NCBI GenBank assembly: GCA_022702705.1
Contig: CM040427.1
Span: 70,282,783 to 70,346,782 of the forward strand
Source: Papilionanthe hookeriana x Papilionanthe teres
Lineage: Eukaryota > Streptophyta > Magnoliopsida > Asparagales > Orchidaceae
Direction of reading: 5' to 3'
Length of the DNA: 64,000 bases
The position numbers and the translations under genes are program-made. Each line of letters opens with the position of its first letter. Within the stretch, counting starts at the first letter, position 1. The notes under the pieces are model-generated. The model saw nothing but the letters and a program-made list of their open reading frames with translations. It did not search any database and was not told where the DNA came from. This document shows positions 10,577-23,479 of the stretch, piece by piece.

Positions 10577-13500
10577 AGAAGAGATCCCCTCCCCACTTTT
10601 TTGTGTTGACCGCATGAAAAGGAGAGAAGAAAAGTGAATGAATGGAAGTTCTATGTCTCCTTTGTTTTTTTTTTCCTTTTTAATTTTATTGTTTTGCTTG
10701 AGGAAAATCTCTTGTACAACAAGCATGGCTCATTGCTTCCTATTTTTTCTTTTAAAGTTTTTTCCCTTAATTTTTTTTCTACTTTTTTATAAGAGAAAAG
10801 GGCATATACTTTTTATTAATCTCAAATTTTTATTGTCTTCGTGCTTCAAACATGTAGCCATCTCTTATATCATTAGAAACTTCAAAGCATTATTAATAAA
10901 CATGTTTTATCCGTGAGATAACAAATCATTTCTTACAATATTTACTTATGTGGTTTTATAAGATCAACATAAATTTATCAAGATCATTTTCTCTTTAGTA
11001 TTTCTCTATTAGTTACACCAATACAACAATATACCCAAATCACATTCATAAATCTCCTTGAAATAAAATTCAACGATTATGCAAAACAAAAAAAATGCTT
11101 CAAGCCTTTGCTTCATTACCCTCTACCATACATAAATCATTAATTTCATTACATGAGTCACAGATCAAGCTATTATATTATTGCAACCATATTAAACAAA
11201 TCTTGTAATTCTAAATACTAGCATCAAAATGCTTTCATCAAGTCATATGGAATTTCTTGTCATTTAAGATTTCCTTATTTGTTAAGAAAGCTACTCCTAA
11301 CAAATCTCTCAAGCCAACATACTATAAATTCTATACCATTCAATCCAAAAAATGGAATTGGGAAGCTCATCACAAAGCTTACAAAAAACAAAAGATATTC
11401 ATAATATGAACTGCATACTTTTTTGCAAATTGTCCATCCAAATTCTAATTCATATTCTAATCCATATTTGCCATTTCTAAACAATTACAAAATCAGGAAT
11501 TTATACACTTTCTATTAAAGATTTTACATTCTTAAAAACCAAAGAGATTTTCTTATTGCCTTAGTAAGAATGAAATAACAAGTAACAATGGAATTGATGG
11601 CACAAATGCTACTGAGCTAATAATTGCTGGTTTGGTTTGAGAAAATAATCCAATAAGGACTCCATGGGACTGACACCTTAAGGCCATGTTATGCTATTTA
11701 AAAAAAAAAAGGATTTCCTATGATACATAGACAAGGACCAAAAAATATGTGCACGACAATGGTCACAAAATTATAAAAAAATTACAGGAAGTTGACATAT
11801 GTTGAACACAATACATAGATAATTAGCATCCTTCAAACTTCTGAATTAAATATGAAGAATTATAGGAGTAAAGAGATCATAATATTTTAACACATTATAA
11901 TTGTAAAAAACATTGATTTGGTATCGAATCAACGTCATTAATACTGTATGTCTCTTAACACCACTCCAATAACTTTTTAAGGTGAGTCCAAAGGTTGTCC
12001 CCAGAGCATCATATTCTTTTTTCTAAATCAATAAATGATACCACATGATGTTGCTGACATTAGTGCCATGTAAGTATTTGGCAATGTCTGACACAACACA
12101 ACCACCATAAAAAATAATGTTGGGCATTCATAACAGCTTTCTTAATCTGTTCACATTTTGAAATTGCAGAAATTGATGAAATATCTTGATGGAAAATATA
12201 AAAAAAGGAGCCTTTACATACACACCACATATTTCTTATGTATATACATGTTTAACACCTAATCTTCAATATATACATTCATAGCACTCAAATCTTTAAC
12301 ATCACATAAAAAATACCACTTTTATTAAGTTCATAAGAGTTAAATTCACATTTGTATACATAGGTTTAAAACGAGGTGTTATAAATGTGAATATCAAACT
12401 TTAGGAGTTAGATATGTAAATCCATAAGAATTGTGTGGTATGCATCTAAATTTCCCTATAAAAATATAATGTCAGCACAACAATCAATACAGCTAATAAT
12501 GCCCAACAACAAACGAACTACAATTGAAAAATTATTAATGTTGCAACGTAGATAACATATTTTTCAAAATAACAGTGAACCAAACAACAGAATTCAAATT
12601 TAAAAGAGAAAAGCACAAAAGCTTATATTTGTTAATTAAGAGAAAACAGGTTAATACCAGGTTATCTAATTAACTAGATATAAAATGACACAAAAATCAT
12701 CAAGTTGAGAAGAAGTAATGCCACAGCAAGAAAAAAGACCACAATTCTCACAGTAGCCATACTTAAATAGCTAATAATGAGAACTTTATCCAAATTCAAG
12801 AGTTGGGGAAAGAGAGCCCTGACCAACTCTATTGTTAATGACATCAATCTTACGAAGATCACCCTCCAGCATTTGATAAACTCAGTATGTGTGCGGACTG
12901 CATCATAATCTGTAATTGCTCAATCTATAGGACCAATTTTATGAACTATCCTCCATTCACAGATCTAATTTTTACAACTTCTAGTTGTTCTATCCATTTT
13001 TCATTTTTCATCGTTTCACTTTAGTTCTCTACACTTGCTTGTTGATGCATCTTCCCCAATCAACTATATGATCATTGCTTTCTTAAATTCAAAAGATTGT
13101 TCAAACTATATGACATCCATCCCAATATTTTTTTATTGTTGCACCCTACTCAACTTAGATATTAGTGCATCGTTTGTCAAACATCACCAAAATTCATATG
13201 GTATAATAGTCTTAACAATTTATATGTTTACAATAAGCTTTAATTCAATTATTATAAAATATTCTTGAAGCTTTTTTGAACTAACTTTAGATTTTGAATT
13301 TATGTTCTCATCATTGCTTTTGTATTATTGTAAATTCAAGGTGCTTGAACCTAGTGTATAAATCTCTAATTAGACCATCTTGCAATAATGGTTAGAAATT
13401 ATTGCTTTCATATCTCCAAATTCACATTATCTATCAAAATTTAGCATACTCCTTATCATTTACAACCTTCCTCAATCATTGCAACTTCTTAATTACCCCA

Positions 13501-16205
13501 TAAGATGACTCATACATCAAAACTATAGTATTTACAAATAGCATAAATGACAATATCTAACTTTCTCAATGATGCCTTATTAAAATCAATAATTTTTTTT
13601 ACAACATTTCATCACTGTTTGAAGCTATTCATTAACTACATCGACAACAAAATCACCATCATAACAAATCTTCTTGACAAATTATGTAGTATTGGCATTC
13701 TTAATACAATCATAAAAGCATCTTCTATTCCTAAATAGTAGTACCAAAATGTTTTCATCTAGTCATGGCATACTCATAGCCTTTGAAATTTCCTAATTTC
13801 TTAGGGGTTCAAAATTTAGCAAACTATCAAAGTTGGCTAGTGTGGAAGAATAGAAGTGTAAAATCTAAAACATTCAATCCAAATTAAGGATATGAAAAGC
13901 TCATGACATGCCTTACAAAGTAATATATTTTCAGCAAAGCATCACAAAAAACATCATATATTTTCCTTTTAAGCATATATGTTATCAAAGTTATAGATTC
14001 ATCAAAAGTAATTGTTTTATTTTGATGACAATGAAACTCCATTTGAGTCAATGATTGTTTACTTGAGAAAAGAATCCAAATAGGACTTTTTGGATTTTTC
14101 AGATCTTAATTTCATGGTAATCTACACAATTATGTCTGTTTAGTCTGCTAGCAAAATTGCAGCAAACCAATTTTCAGTTTAATACAAGATGGCAGATATT
14201 TGGATAGCAAGCATAGTAATAGCTATAATATTTGAATAAAAAAATTGGAGTTCAAAATAAATGATGTTTAGGTTAGACATTTTAAAACGTATTGCAGTTA
14301 AAAACACTGAACTAATCGAACAAGAAAAGATAAATTGGACTGAAATTGAAAAATTTTGCAATCAATAGAACATTAATTTTCAAACAAAAGTGAACCGAAC
14401 AAGCACTAAGATTGTAAAAATGAAAAAAAGCAAAAACTTGTACTTGCCAACTCAAATAAAAAATTTGCAGCTTTAAAGATTAAATAATACAATAGATTAT
14501 TTACGCAATTGACAGAACGATGGAATGATAGCCAAAAACCTATTTTTTTTCCTAATATTCCACAATTAAATCAACTCAAATATAAAGCTTCTCCATAAAG
14601 AAACAAGAGGTCTATAGGAAAGCACGAGCCAAACCTACAATGTCTCCAATGATTCCTCATTCCCCTCTACGATTGTAATTTTTTACTGATAATATTTCTA
14701 TTCTACCAAGTGATTGAGTGTTAAATTTACTTGTTAATCCAGCATACATCAATAGCCCTACATCACAAGGGTTATTACCTTCTGAAGTAGCCAAATTGAA
14801 GTAAATGAAGTTTGAAAGGTTAACACACCAGTATGCGTTTAAAATACCAAATAAACTGAAGGAAATTTCATTGATTGAAATCTATTCATCATGCTCAAAG
14901 AAGCATAAATTACTTAATTCCCAATCTTTTAGAAAGAAATCCAAGCAAATTCAATTAAAATCCAAAATAAATGTGCATAAATAAAAACAATAAAAATTGA
15001 TAAAAATCTTTTTTACTCCATGATTCTTTATCAACGTCACTCCACTTGGATTCACTCTCTCGCACTGACAATAAAGAGGTCACATTCCTTACATACTCTA
15101 AACACTCACACCCGCAATCCCTACTGTCTTCTCATTGGATCCCTAAGTCCCCTCAGCCAAAATCTTCTTGACTATATTACTATGAATTTAAATTAAGGAG
15201 GCTTTTGAATCTTTAACTCTTAAAAAAGTGAATTGATACCAACCTTTCTAATTCTAGTTTAACCTCAAACTTCTCATCTAAGCCTCATGAATTTTCATCT
15301 CTAGAAATATTAGCTTTTTCTATTTTTCATTTTATTTTACTTTTAATGAGAATTATAATATCTAGTTACACATTTTTTAATGATTTTGAATATCAATTCT
15401 ATCCAGTCAAATACTCAATCATTTCCTAATTTAATTCAGAGCACTTTAGTTCACAAGATATTAACTGTACATAAATTATTTTGATTGATTAGTTATCAAA
15501 CTTTATATATTTGATGAATTATTTTTGTATATAATTTAGTTTGTGTCCAAGAATCATTATATAAAATGGAGACTAATTGTAATAAGAAGTTAGCTTTTAG
15601 CTAGAGTTAATAAAATAATTTCAATCCTTAAGTATTTATGTCATTGTTAATTGTTTCCCTTACCCACTATTAAATTACATTGAATCTTAGTTAAATCTAT
15701 AATTTTTTTTGGAATTTTAAGACTTAAATATTTACAAATACAATAGGGCACAATTTTCTTATAACAAACCCCCAATTTATTTTCTACACTACACATGCAA
15801 ATACCAACAAACCATAAACTAAGTAAAGGGAAGACATCACATGAATATGAGAGAAATGAGTAAAACACATCACAGGTAAACACATACTATAACTGATAAA
15901 AGAATATGTAGTAGTACTGTAATTGCAAATAATCACATATAATAAATAAGTACTAAAAATAAAATAAACTAACATATAACAAAGGTTGCAAAATACTAAG
16001 CAGAAACACAATAGAAGAACTCACATGTCCACCTAAAACTAAGCAGTATAAGGGAACAGCATATTATAAGAAATAGAGAATCAAAAATCACCACCCTCAT
16101 CTATAATGCTTCCAAATGAAATGTCCTAAATCACACACTTCAAACTAAACCAAATAACCTAAAAATATAGTATAATAATGTATCTTGAAATGGTTTAAGG
16201 ATTAT
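10577..16205. other. Long gene-free AT-rich region with old diverged repeats
   Basis: No gene can be supported over 5.6 kb. Short open frames are AT-driven. On the minus strand near 12740-12880 a few codons in a row look protein-like, but I do not recognise a family and no longer frame is present. The only structure seen is a pair of diverged direct repeats (see 11190-14460). Confidence 0.4.
11190..14460 (+). repeat. Pair of diverged direct repeats about 2.4 kb apart
   Basis: Several blocks occur in the same order in two places. The ATxCTAAATA...CAAAATGxTTTCATC..AGTCAT block is at about 11210 and 13725. CATTCAATCCAAA followed by AAGCTCAT and CTTACAAA is at about 11337 and 13868. GAGAAAAxAATCCAA..AGGACT is at about 11640 and 14056. 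AGTGAACCxAACAA with AAAAGC is at about 12570 and 14390. Spacing differs, so there were later indels. The nature of the repeat is unknown. Confidence 0.45.
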
Positions 16206-16356
16206 TTTGAATATGGTATGATGACGTACACTGAATACGATGCAGCGACACACCATAAATAGGGAGTAACGCACCACCTTAATACGGTGTAACAGAGTAC
16301 TCTGGATAAGGTGTAATGGCTTATCCCAAATACGGGATAATGAATAATACCGTATC
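16206..16356 (+). repeat. Degenerate 24-bp minisatellite, about six units
   Basis: Six successive units of 23-25 bases fit an AATACGGTGTAATGxC...AC pattern, starting near 16209, 16233, 16257, 16280, 16305 and 16328. Divergence between units is high, so it is old. No coding role is suggested. Confidence 0.55.
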
Positions 16357-17473
16357 GAAGATCTGAAGATAACTCCCAGTAAAAATTGTTTATAAACTTT
16401 GTGCTTATAATACAATAACTTTTTCGGACTCCTTAAGTCTCCTTCTTATGCCATATATTGATAAGTGATGTCTCTAGTGTATTAGTAAACCTGGGAAAAG
16501 GGTTGAAGCCACCAATTAGTATAGCCCCAACTATAGTCTTTTCTAACCAACTGATGCTATTGCAGCTCCTCATTACGACTTATGTGGCCAAGTGTATCAT
16601 TTCAACCTTCAACTATAGTTTTTTTGGCTAATTGACACTCTTGCAATGTCTTATATGGTCTATGTGGTCAGTTACTACTGCAGCTACATAATTTGACATA
16701 CGTGCCTAACTCTTGTCATTATAGCCTCCCAACAACAACGTTTGTGGCCAACCACTTTAATGACTTCTATGACAGTTTCATGTTATTACAACCACAATCT
16801 ACAATATTTGTGGAAGATTACTATCATCATAGCAATCAACTATGACCATTGCAATCTGCTATCAATCACTATTATTGCCAATAAATACATTTGTTGTAGC
16901 ACAATTACAACAACTATCATTGAACTATTGTTGTGTTCGTATGATTATCAACTTTTTAATCTCATCTTCCCTAATTCAAGGAAAGTGTTCAACCTATGGA
17001 TTTACAATCACATAATGGATTATTTTGACTCGATTAGGCTACATAGTTTTTTTTTCCTTTTTAAGTTTTTCCATATAAAAAGTCGTGGTGTCTCTGCTAC
17101 ATTTTTATTATTTGTGTGTGTGTGTGTTGGAAACATTAAACTATAACTTTATCAAATTGTATAATATTGTATTCACTAAAAAAAAAAAGAAAAGATACAT
17201 GATTGAAAATTTTACATCAAGTTTTATTATAAGAAACTAAATATACTAAATTTAAAATAAATAAATAAATGTTGATTAATTTTATATTTTGTGTGCATGT
17301 ACTTTATTTAGCAACATAAAAATTAGTTGTTATAAGAAAAAAAAAAAGGAAATCAACAAATTTCATATATAAATCCGATGTTTGAGTCGGTTGGCTCAAC
17401 CTTTTCCTTTATCACATAACTCTTTCTGCCCCAAACTAGTCCCGATGCAACATTCTTAACTTCAAACCAACCT
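16357..17473. other. Gene-free AT-rich stretch with degenerate tracts
   Basis: The phrase CAACTATAGT and the word TGGCCAA recur loosely between 16500 and 16760 without a clear period. The open frame at 16742-17146 has no recognisable domain and is composition-driven. Confidence 0.35.
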
Positions 17474-17760
17474 AAGGGGATGTTTGGTTGCAAGTAAGAT
17501 TTATAAAATCATGTAAATCTATATTTATCAATAATAAGGTGGTTGAATTCTAAAAATAGTTTGGTATGTTTGTAAGTAAATTCTAGCAAACCTTGAGAAC
17601 CCGTGTGGCAGCTTTTAGTAGGATTTACGTGGTTAAGGATACGTTTGGGGCAGCTTGTGCGTTTTAGGATAAACAGTTTATCCTGAAACGCAACATGCGG
17701 ATTGACCGAAGGGTGCGACCCACGACCTGCGTTTATGTTGGGGGACGTGGTGACAGGTAG
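17474..17760 (+). mobile_element. Truncated MITE-like ends upstream of DEAH5
   Basis: Two left-type Harbinger/MITE ends lie in the same orientation: TAA followed by GGGGATGTTTGGTTGC at about 17471, and ACGTTTGGGGCAGCTTG at about 17641. No matching right ends are found, so these are fragments. The second fragment holds a strong inverted repeat at 17658-17692: arms TGCGTTTTAGGATAAA and TTTATCCTGAAACGCA, about 15 of 16 pairing. Confidence 0.4.
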
Positions 17761-17837
17761 AATTGGGAAGTGGAGGCAGCCAGCAATGGCGGCGACGACG
17801 ACGACCACTAGGGCGACAACGACATTGACTTCCAAAG

Positions 17838-18140
17838 TTCGATGCATATTTAATTTAATTTAATTTAAATTAATCAATTGTTAAATATTGATTGAACTAA
17901 TTAATTATTATTAATAATTTAAATAAACTAATTCTATTAAATAATAAATTAACATTTATTAATTAATGATTAATTTATCATTTATTGAACTAATTAAAAA
18001 CTATTAAAATTCTCTTAAAATAATATATAGTTTGTTTTTATTAATTAATAAAAAAAATTTACATTTAAATTTATTTATTTATTTATAATTAATTTGACAA
18101 AATGTTAATTAGTTATTAGTTATTAATAAACAAATTAAAT
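17838..18140. other. Extreme AT-rich block before the DEAH5 promoter
   Basis: About 300 bases made almost only of A and T, rich in TTAATTAA, ATTTAATTTA and TTATTAATA motifs. It resembles matrix-attachment-type DNA in composition only. It ends where the GC-rich 5' leader of DEAH5 begins at about 18160. Confidence 0.5.
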
Positions 18141-18159
18141 TTAAAACAAAAAAATTAAA

Positions 18160-18384
18160 GCACCATCTTCTTCTTCCCCGTCCTCGCCTACACCCGCCCC
18201 CCGTCTACCCGTTTAACCTTGAGCGAAAATCTTCGCGTCCGACCGCCAAAACTATACAAGGCGCGGTTAGAAGTGCAACGACGGGATCGCAACGTACAAA
18301 GACCACCGGAACTCCCATCTTTCTTCTCCCTCTGGTCGGCTCTCACAATAGGAAGGTAACCCTAGTTTTACCCACCCCGCGCAT
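18160..18384 (+). promoter_or_regulatory. Probable core promoter and 5' leader of DEAH5
   Basis: Composition switches sharply from AT-rich to GC/CT-rich. A CTATACAA at about 18250 is the only TATA-like sequence at a suitable distance. A CT-rich stretch at 18315-18335 is typical of plant leaders. No ATG lies between that TATA-like site and 18385. The transcription start itself cannot be fixed from sequence. Confidence 0.4.
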
Positions 18385-18900
18385 ATGCCGGCAGCAGTGA
18401 TGGAGGCCGAGGATGGCCTCAAGAAGCTCGAGTATCTCTCCCTCGTTTCCAAGGTGTGCACCGAGCTTGAAAGCCATGTCGGTTGCGGCGATAAAGTTCT
18501 CGCGGAGTTTATCACCGAACTTGGCCGGAAAGCTGAGTCCGTTGAGGAATTTGACGCCAAGCTCAAGGAAAACGGTGCCGAGATGCCTGACTACTTTGTT
18601 CGCACTCTCCTCACCATCATACATGCAATCTTACCCCCCAAATCCAAATCAAAGCCCGCAACTGATCCCTCTTCGAAGAAGGACTCTGCCGCCTTTCCAG
18701 GGCTTTCTCGTGGCGATGATCGCGAGCGCATCAAGGAGCTCGAACGCGAGATCGAGAAGGAGGCTCAGGTTAAAGCGGAGGAGGAAAGCAGGCACCACGA
18801 CCGTGACAGAGATCGTGATAGAAATCGCGATCGCCATCGCGATCGTGAGCATGATAGAGATCGTAGAGGCCATCGCGACCGTGATCGGGATCACAGGTAC

Positions 18901-18944
<44 letters not shown>

Positions 18945-21900
18945 TCGAGACCGAGACCGAGATAGAGGTAGGAGTAATAGAAGAGATGATTACGGCAACC
19001 ATAGAACTTATAGTGATGAAGACGAAGGTGATGATGGTATTAGGCATGGGAGAACCCGTTCTAGTGGAAGGATTTCGGATGAACCGGAGCTTTATGAGGT
19101 TTACAAGGGGAGGGTATTGCGTCTGATGGACAATGGGTGCTTTGTTGAACTTTCTGATTTCAGAGGGAAGGAAGGGCTTGTTCATGTTTCACAGATTGCA
19201 AATAGAAGAGTGACCAATGCAAAGGACGAGGTGAAGCGTGGTCAGGATGTATATGTGAAGGTGATCTCTATTTCTGGGAAAAAGCTAAGTCTATCCATGA
19301 GGGATGTGGATCAGAAGACCGGGAAGGATCTCCTTCCACTAAGGAAAACCACAGAGGATGAAGCTTTAAGGACCAACCCCTCTAGTGGGAACAGCGGTCC
19401 AGTAGCAAGAAAAGGTCTTTCGGGGATTACCATTTTTGAGGATGATAATAATGCATCGTCCAGGAGGCCTTTGAAGAGGATGAGCTCGCCTGAAAAGTGG
19501 GAAGCGAAGCAGCTGATTGCAGCTGGTGTTCTGGATGTTCGTGAATATCCCATGTTTGATGAAGAGGGGGATGGATTGTTATATCAGGAAGAGGGTGCTG
19601 AAGAAGAACTTGAGATTGAACTCAACGAGGATGAACCTGCTTTTTTGCAAGGCCAGAGTCGGTTTTCCATTGACATGTCTCCTGTAAAGATCTTCAAAAA
19701 TCCAGAAGGCTCTTTAAGTAGGGCTGCAGCTCTCCAGTCTGCTCTCATCAAGGAGAGGAGAGAAGTTCGCGAGCAGCAACAGAGAACCATGCTTGATTCC
19801 ATCCCAAAGGATCTTAATCGACCATGGGAAGATCCAATGCCAGAGACAGGTGAGAGGCACCTTGCACAGGAGCTGAGAGGTGTAGGATTGTCTGCTTATG
19901 ACATGCCAGAATGGAAGAAAGATGCATATGGGAAAGCTTTGACATTTGGCCAAAGATCAAAACTTTCAATACAAGAGCAGAGGCAGAGTCTTCCAATCTA
20001 CAAATTAAAGAAGGAGCTGATTCAGGCTGTGTTTGATAACCAGGTATTGGTTGTCATTGGTGAGACTGGCTCTGGGAAGACAACACAGGTGACTCAATAC
20101 TTAGCCGAGGCAGGCTATACCACGAAAGGGAAAATTGGGTGCACACAGCCCCGCAGGGTGGCAGCAATGTCAGTAGCAAAAAGGGTGGCAGAGGAGTTTG
20201 GTTGTCGGTTGGGTGAGGAAGTCGGTTATGCTATTAGGTTTGAGGACTGTACAGGTCCAGAAACTGTGATAAAGTATATGACAGATGGTATGCTTCTGAG
20301 GGAGATTTTGGTTGATGATAACCTTTCTCAGTATTCTGTTATCATGCTTGATGAAGCTCATGAGAGGACAATCCACACAGATGTGCTCTTTGGTTTACTG
20401 AAACAGCTTGTGAAACGGAGGCCTGAACTTCGGTTGATTGTCACCTCTGCCACGTTGGATGCAGAGAAGTTCTCCGGTTATTTCTTTAACTGCAATATCT
20501 TCACAATTCCTGGTAGAACATTTCCTGTTGAGATACTCTACACGAAGCAGCCAGAAAGTGATTATCTAGATGCAGCACTAATCACTGTTCTACAGATTCA
20601 CTTGACAGAACCTGAGGGAGACATTCTTCTTTTCTTGACTGGTCAGGAAGAGATTGATCATGCTTGTCAGTCTCTTTATGAGAGAATGAAGGGCCTGGAT
20701 AAGAATGTGCCTGAACTGATTATTTTGCCTGTATACAGTGCACTTCCAAGTGAAATGCAATCGAGAATTTTTGAGCCAGCTCCACCCGGTAAGAGAAAAG
20801 TTGTTGTAGCTACTAATATTGCAGAGGCTTCTTTGACAATTGATGGAATATTTTATGTAATTGACCCTGGGTTTGCTAAGCAAAATGTGTATAACCCTAA
20901 ACAAGGTCTTGATTCTTTGGTCATCACTCCTATATCTCAAGCATCAGCTAAGCAAAGGGCTGGTCGGGCTGGCCGTACTGGTCCAGGAAAATGTTATCGT
21001 CTTTATACCGAGAGTGCCTATCGCAATGAAATGTCACCTACTACAATTCCAGAAATTCAAAGGATTAATCTTGGGACAACAACATTGAATATGAAGGCTA
21101 TGGGGATTAATGATCTCTTGTCTTTTGATTTTATGGATCCTCCATCACCTCAGGCCCTTATATCTGCAATGGAACAACTGTACAGTCTAGGAGCTTTAGA
21201 TGAAGAGGGACTTTTGACTAAATTAGGGAGAAAAATGGCAGAGTTCCCATTGGATCCTCCATTATCGAAGATGTTACTTGCCAGTGTGGACCTTGGATGC
21301 AGCGATGAAATCTTGACCATCATTGCTATGATTCAGACTGGCAATATTTTCTATAGGCCAAGGGAGAAGCAAGCCCAGGCAGATCAAAAGCGAGCCAAGT
21401 TTTTCCAACCAGAAGGAGACCACTTGACTTTGCTTGCTGTTTATGAGGCTTGGAAAGCTAAGAACTTTTCTGGCCCTTGGTGTTTTGAGAACTTTGTACA
21501 GTCGCGTTCCCTTAGGAGGGCTCAAGATGTCAGGAAGCAACTCCTCACTATTATGGATAGGTATGATTTTGATGAACTCGCTTCTTTTTCTTCTGTAAGA
21601 AACTGTTTTCTGCACTTAGAAAATTTTATTATGTTTTGCAATGCCAAGTGCTTCTATCTCTTTTAATTTCTTATTGGCTTGCAATTTGTTTTTTAACTTG
21701 TATTTCGGATGGTCTGCTTCATGTTAGGTAGGTCTTTTGGAATTTAAATTATGGTGGTTGCATATTCTGTTGCACACCTAGAACACATCTTATAGTTAAT
21801 AGACAAATTTTATTCCTACTATGTTTTCTCTTTGAAATCTACGTTATTTTCCATTCAGTATGAATGCATTTTTTTGCTGTGTTTCTAAACAGTTTAGTTG

Positions 21901-23068
21901 CAAATTTAAATCGCTTATAATTCACTTCCCTTATATTATTTCTAGAGCTTAGGATTACATGCGAATTGAACTGAGCTGCGTAGGACTTAGCTCATGTTCA
22001 AGCCGTTTGCAAAAACATTACTAAAGCTTGGTTTGAGTTCAACTCAAGCACATTTGATAGTGTTTAAGCTCAACTCGTTATAAATCAGGAAATTTGAATC
22101 TGGTTTTAGTTTGGCCCATATTATGATCATTGATTTGTCATTGGCAATTTGTTGGTTAAACCACGAGCATTAATCTTGCCTATGTATTTACATATCTAAC
22201 GCCTAAATTTCATTTTTTACCTATATCTCATTTTATGCATGAAAATGTTTAGTTCATTTTTTTAAAGTTAAAATAGCTATATTTTTTATGTGATATGAAA
22301 TACATAAAAATTTAGTGTTATGTATGGGAATGCGCCTTATTTTTTTTTCAATTATTTGCCACTATCCGTTTAGCTACTTTTTCTTTGTTTTTGGCTTTCA
22401 GAAATTTCTGGAATTTGTCAAAATTTTCAAAAATAAAAAAGTTTATAACCAAAAAGCTTTCAAAAAATTTAATTTTCCTACAATTCTACAACCCTTTTAC
22501 GTGTAACTTCTGCCGCTCCAAACACATTCTAAATATGCAACTTGTAAAGAATTGCTTGGTTCTTCAACTGCTCATTTACTTACCTTGCACTGCTTAATTG
22601 AGATGCTATCATGTTTTCAAAGTTTCAAAAACCCAATATTGATTAATTTCACCTGAATTCTTGTTGATCTACAGGTATAAACTGGATGTTTTGAGTGCCG
22701 GTAAGAACTTCACAAAGATAAGGAAGGCCATTACTGCAGGATTCTTTTTTCACGCTGCAAGAAAAGATCCTCAAGAGGGTTATAGAACCCTAGTGGAGAA
22801 CCAACCAGTCTACATCCATCCCAGCAGCGCTCTCTTCCAAAGGCAGCCAGATTGGGTAATTTACCATGAACTGGTCATGACTACAAAGGAGTACATGCGC
22901 GAAGTTACTGTAGTCGATCCCAAATGGCTCGTAGAACTCGCACCGAGGTTTTATAAATCTGCAGATCCAACGAAGATGAGCAAGCGAAAACGTCAAGAGC
23001 GAATTGAGCCTCTCTATGACAGATACCATGAGCCTAATTCATGGCGCTTGAGCAAACGGAGAGCTTGA
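18385..23068 (+). CDS. DEAH5: Prp22/DHX8-class DEAH-box pre-mRNA splicing RNA helicase
   Basis: This nuclear ATP-dependent helicase releases spliced mRNA from the spliceosome. Exon 1 is 18385-21560 and exon 2 is 22675-23068. The 1114-nt intron (GT...ACAG, phase 2) splits an Arg codon. Together they give 1189 codons, close to the usual plant length. In order: helical N-terminal domain (about residues 6-85), Arg/Asp repeat tract (137-200), S1 RNA-binding domain (236-310), helicase core with GETGSGKT (559-566), DEAH (656-659), SAT (688-690) and QRAGRAGR (857-864), then HA2 and OB-fold regions ending in [15 protein letters not shown]. No frame damage is seen. The first ATG (18385) has a weak context. 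The ATG at 18400 has G at -3 and +4 and starts [19 protein letters not shown], so initiation there is plausible (1184 aa). Naming follows Arabidopsis DEAH5, the Prp22 orthologue. Confidence 0.96.
18790..18980 (+). repeat. Hexanucleotide-type repeat encoding Arg-Asp dipeptides
   Basis: CGTGAT/CGAGAC/GACCGA-type units encode a long run of RD/DR dipeptides in DEAH5. The 3' part, about 18901-18962, is an almost pure CGAGAC repeat and therefore prone to slippage. RD- or RS-like tracts at this place are usual in DHX8 proteins. The near-pure DNA repeat suggests recent expansion. Confidence 0.85.
21561..22674 (+). other. DEAH5 intron, with a possible MITE right end
   Basis: GT at 21561 and AG at 22673-22674 bound a 1114-nt AT-rich intron inferred from protein continuity. 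Near 22510-22535 the sequence GCCGCTCCAAACACATTCTAA looks like the right end of a Harbinger-type MITE next to TAA. No convincing left end is present, so that part is tentative. Confidence 0.75.
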
Positions 23069-23479
23069 TTTGTTTGATTTCTTCTCAAGTTTATTCAGTA
23101 TTATTCACCATTATTGGTGAATTTCACTGATGTTTATGTAAATTTGTTTTTTTTTTGTTCCCCTTGCAGTAAGTGTTCTTGCAAGTTTGCAGGACTGTTC
23201 TGTAGGTAAGGTTTTCTATTGGATTAATACATGTAATCCTGTCCTGAGGGCTAGTTCATTATGTACACAGATGATGAACTATTAATCAAGCCGTAGTTTA
23301 TTTAGCTGTACTGGGTATGTTATGTTTTGGCTAATGAAGTTAACTTAGGGAGAGTTTTGAAAGGCTCTAGTGATATTTGAAAGGATTTTTCTGATTTTTA
23401 ATGTAGTTTTGTAGGTTAATATTGATGCGCCTCCGGCGTGTGCTATTTTTCTGCATGTTTTTATATTTGTATGTATGTG
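23069..23479. other. 3' flank and probable 3' UTR of DEAH5
   Basis: T-rich sequence follows the stop codon. No canonical AATAAA is seen close by. An AATGAAG-type element near 23334 could serve. No other gene is present. Confidence 0.4.

Noticed and set aside
12674..12862. Hydrophobic minus-strand frame
   Set aside because: Short and AT-driven. A neighbouring frame looks slightly protein-like but cannot be extended or identified.
16742..17146. 134-codon plus-strand frame
   Set aside because: AT-rich, Ile/Tyr/Asn composition without a domain or splice context.
17509..17847. 112-codon minus-strand frame upstream of DEAH5
   Set aside because: It spans MITE-like ends and a hairpin, and the Val/Ala-rich start comes from GGCGACGAC triplets; no domain.
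18649..19185. 178-codon minus-strand frame and 237-codon alternative plus frame inside DEAH5
   Set aside because: Shadow frames created by the Arg-Asp codon repeat; the DEAH5 frame has full domain support.
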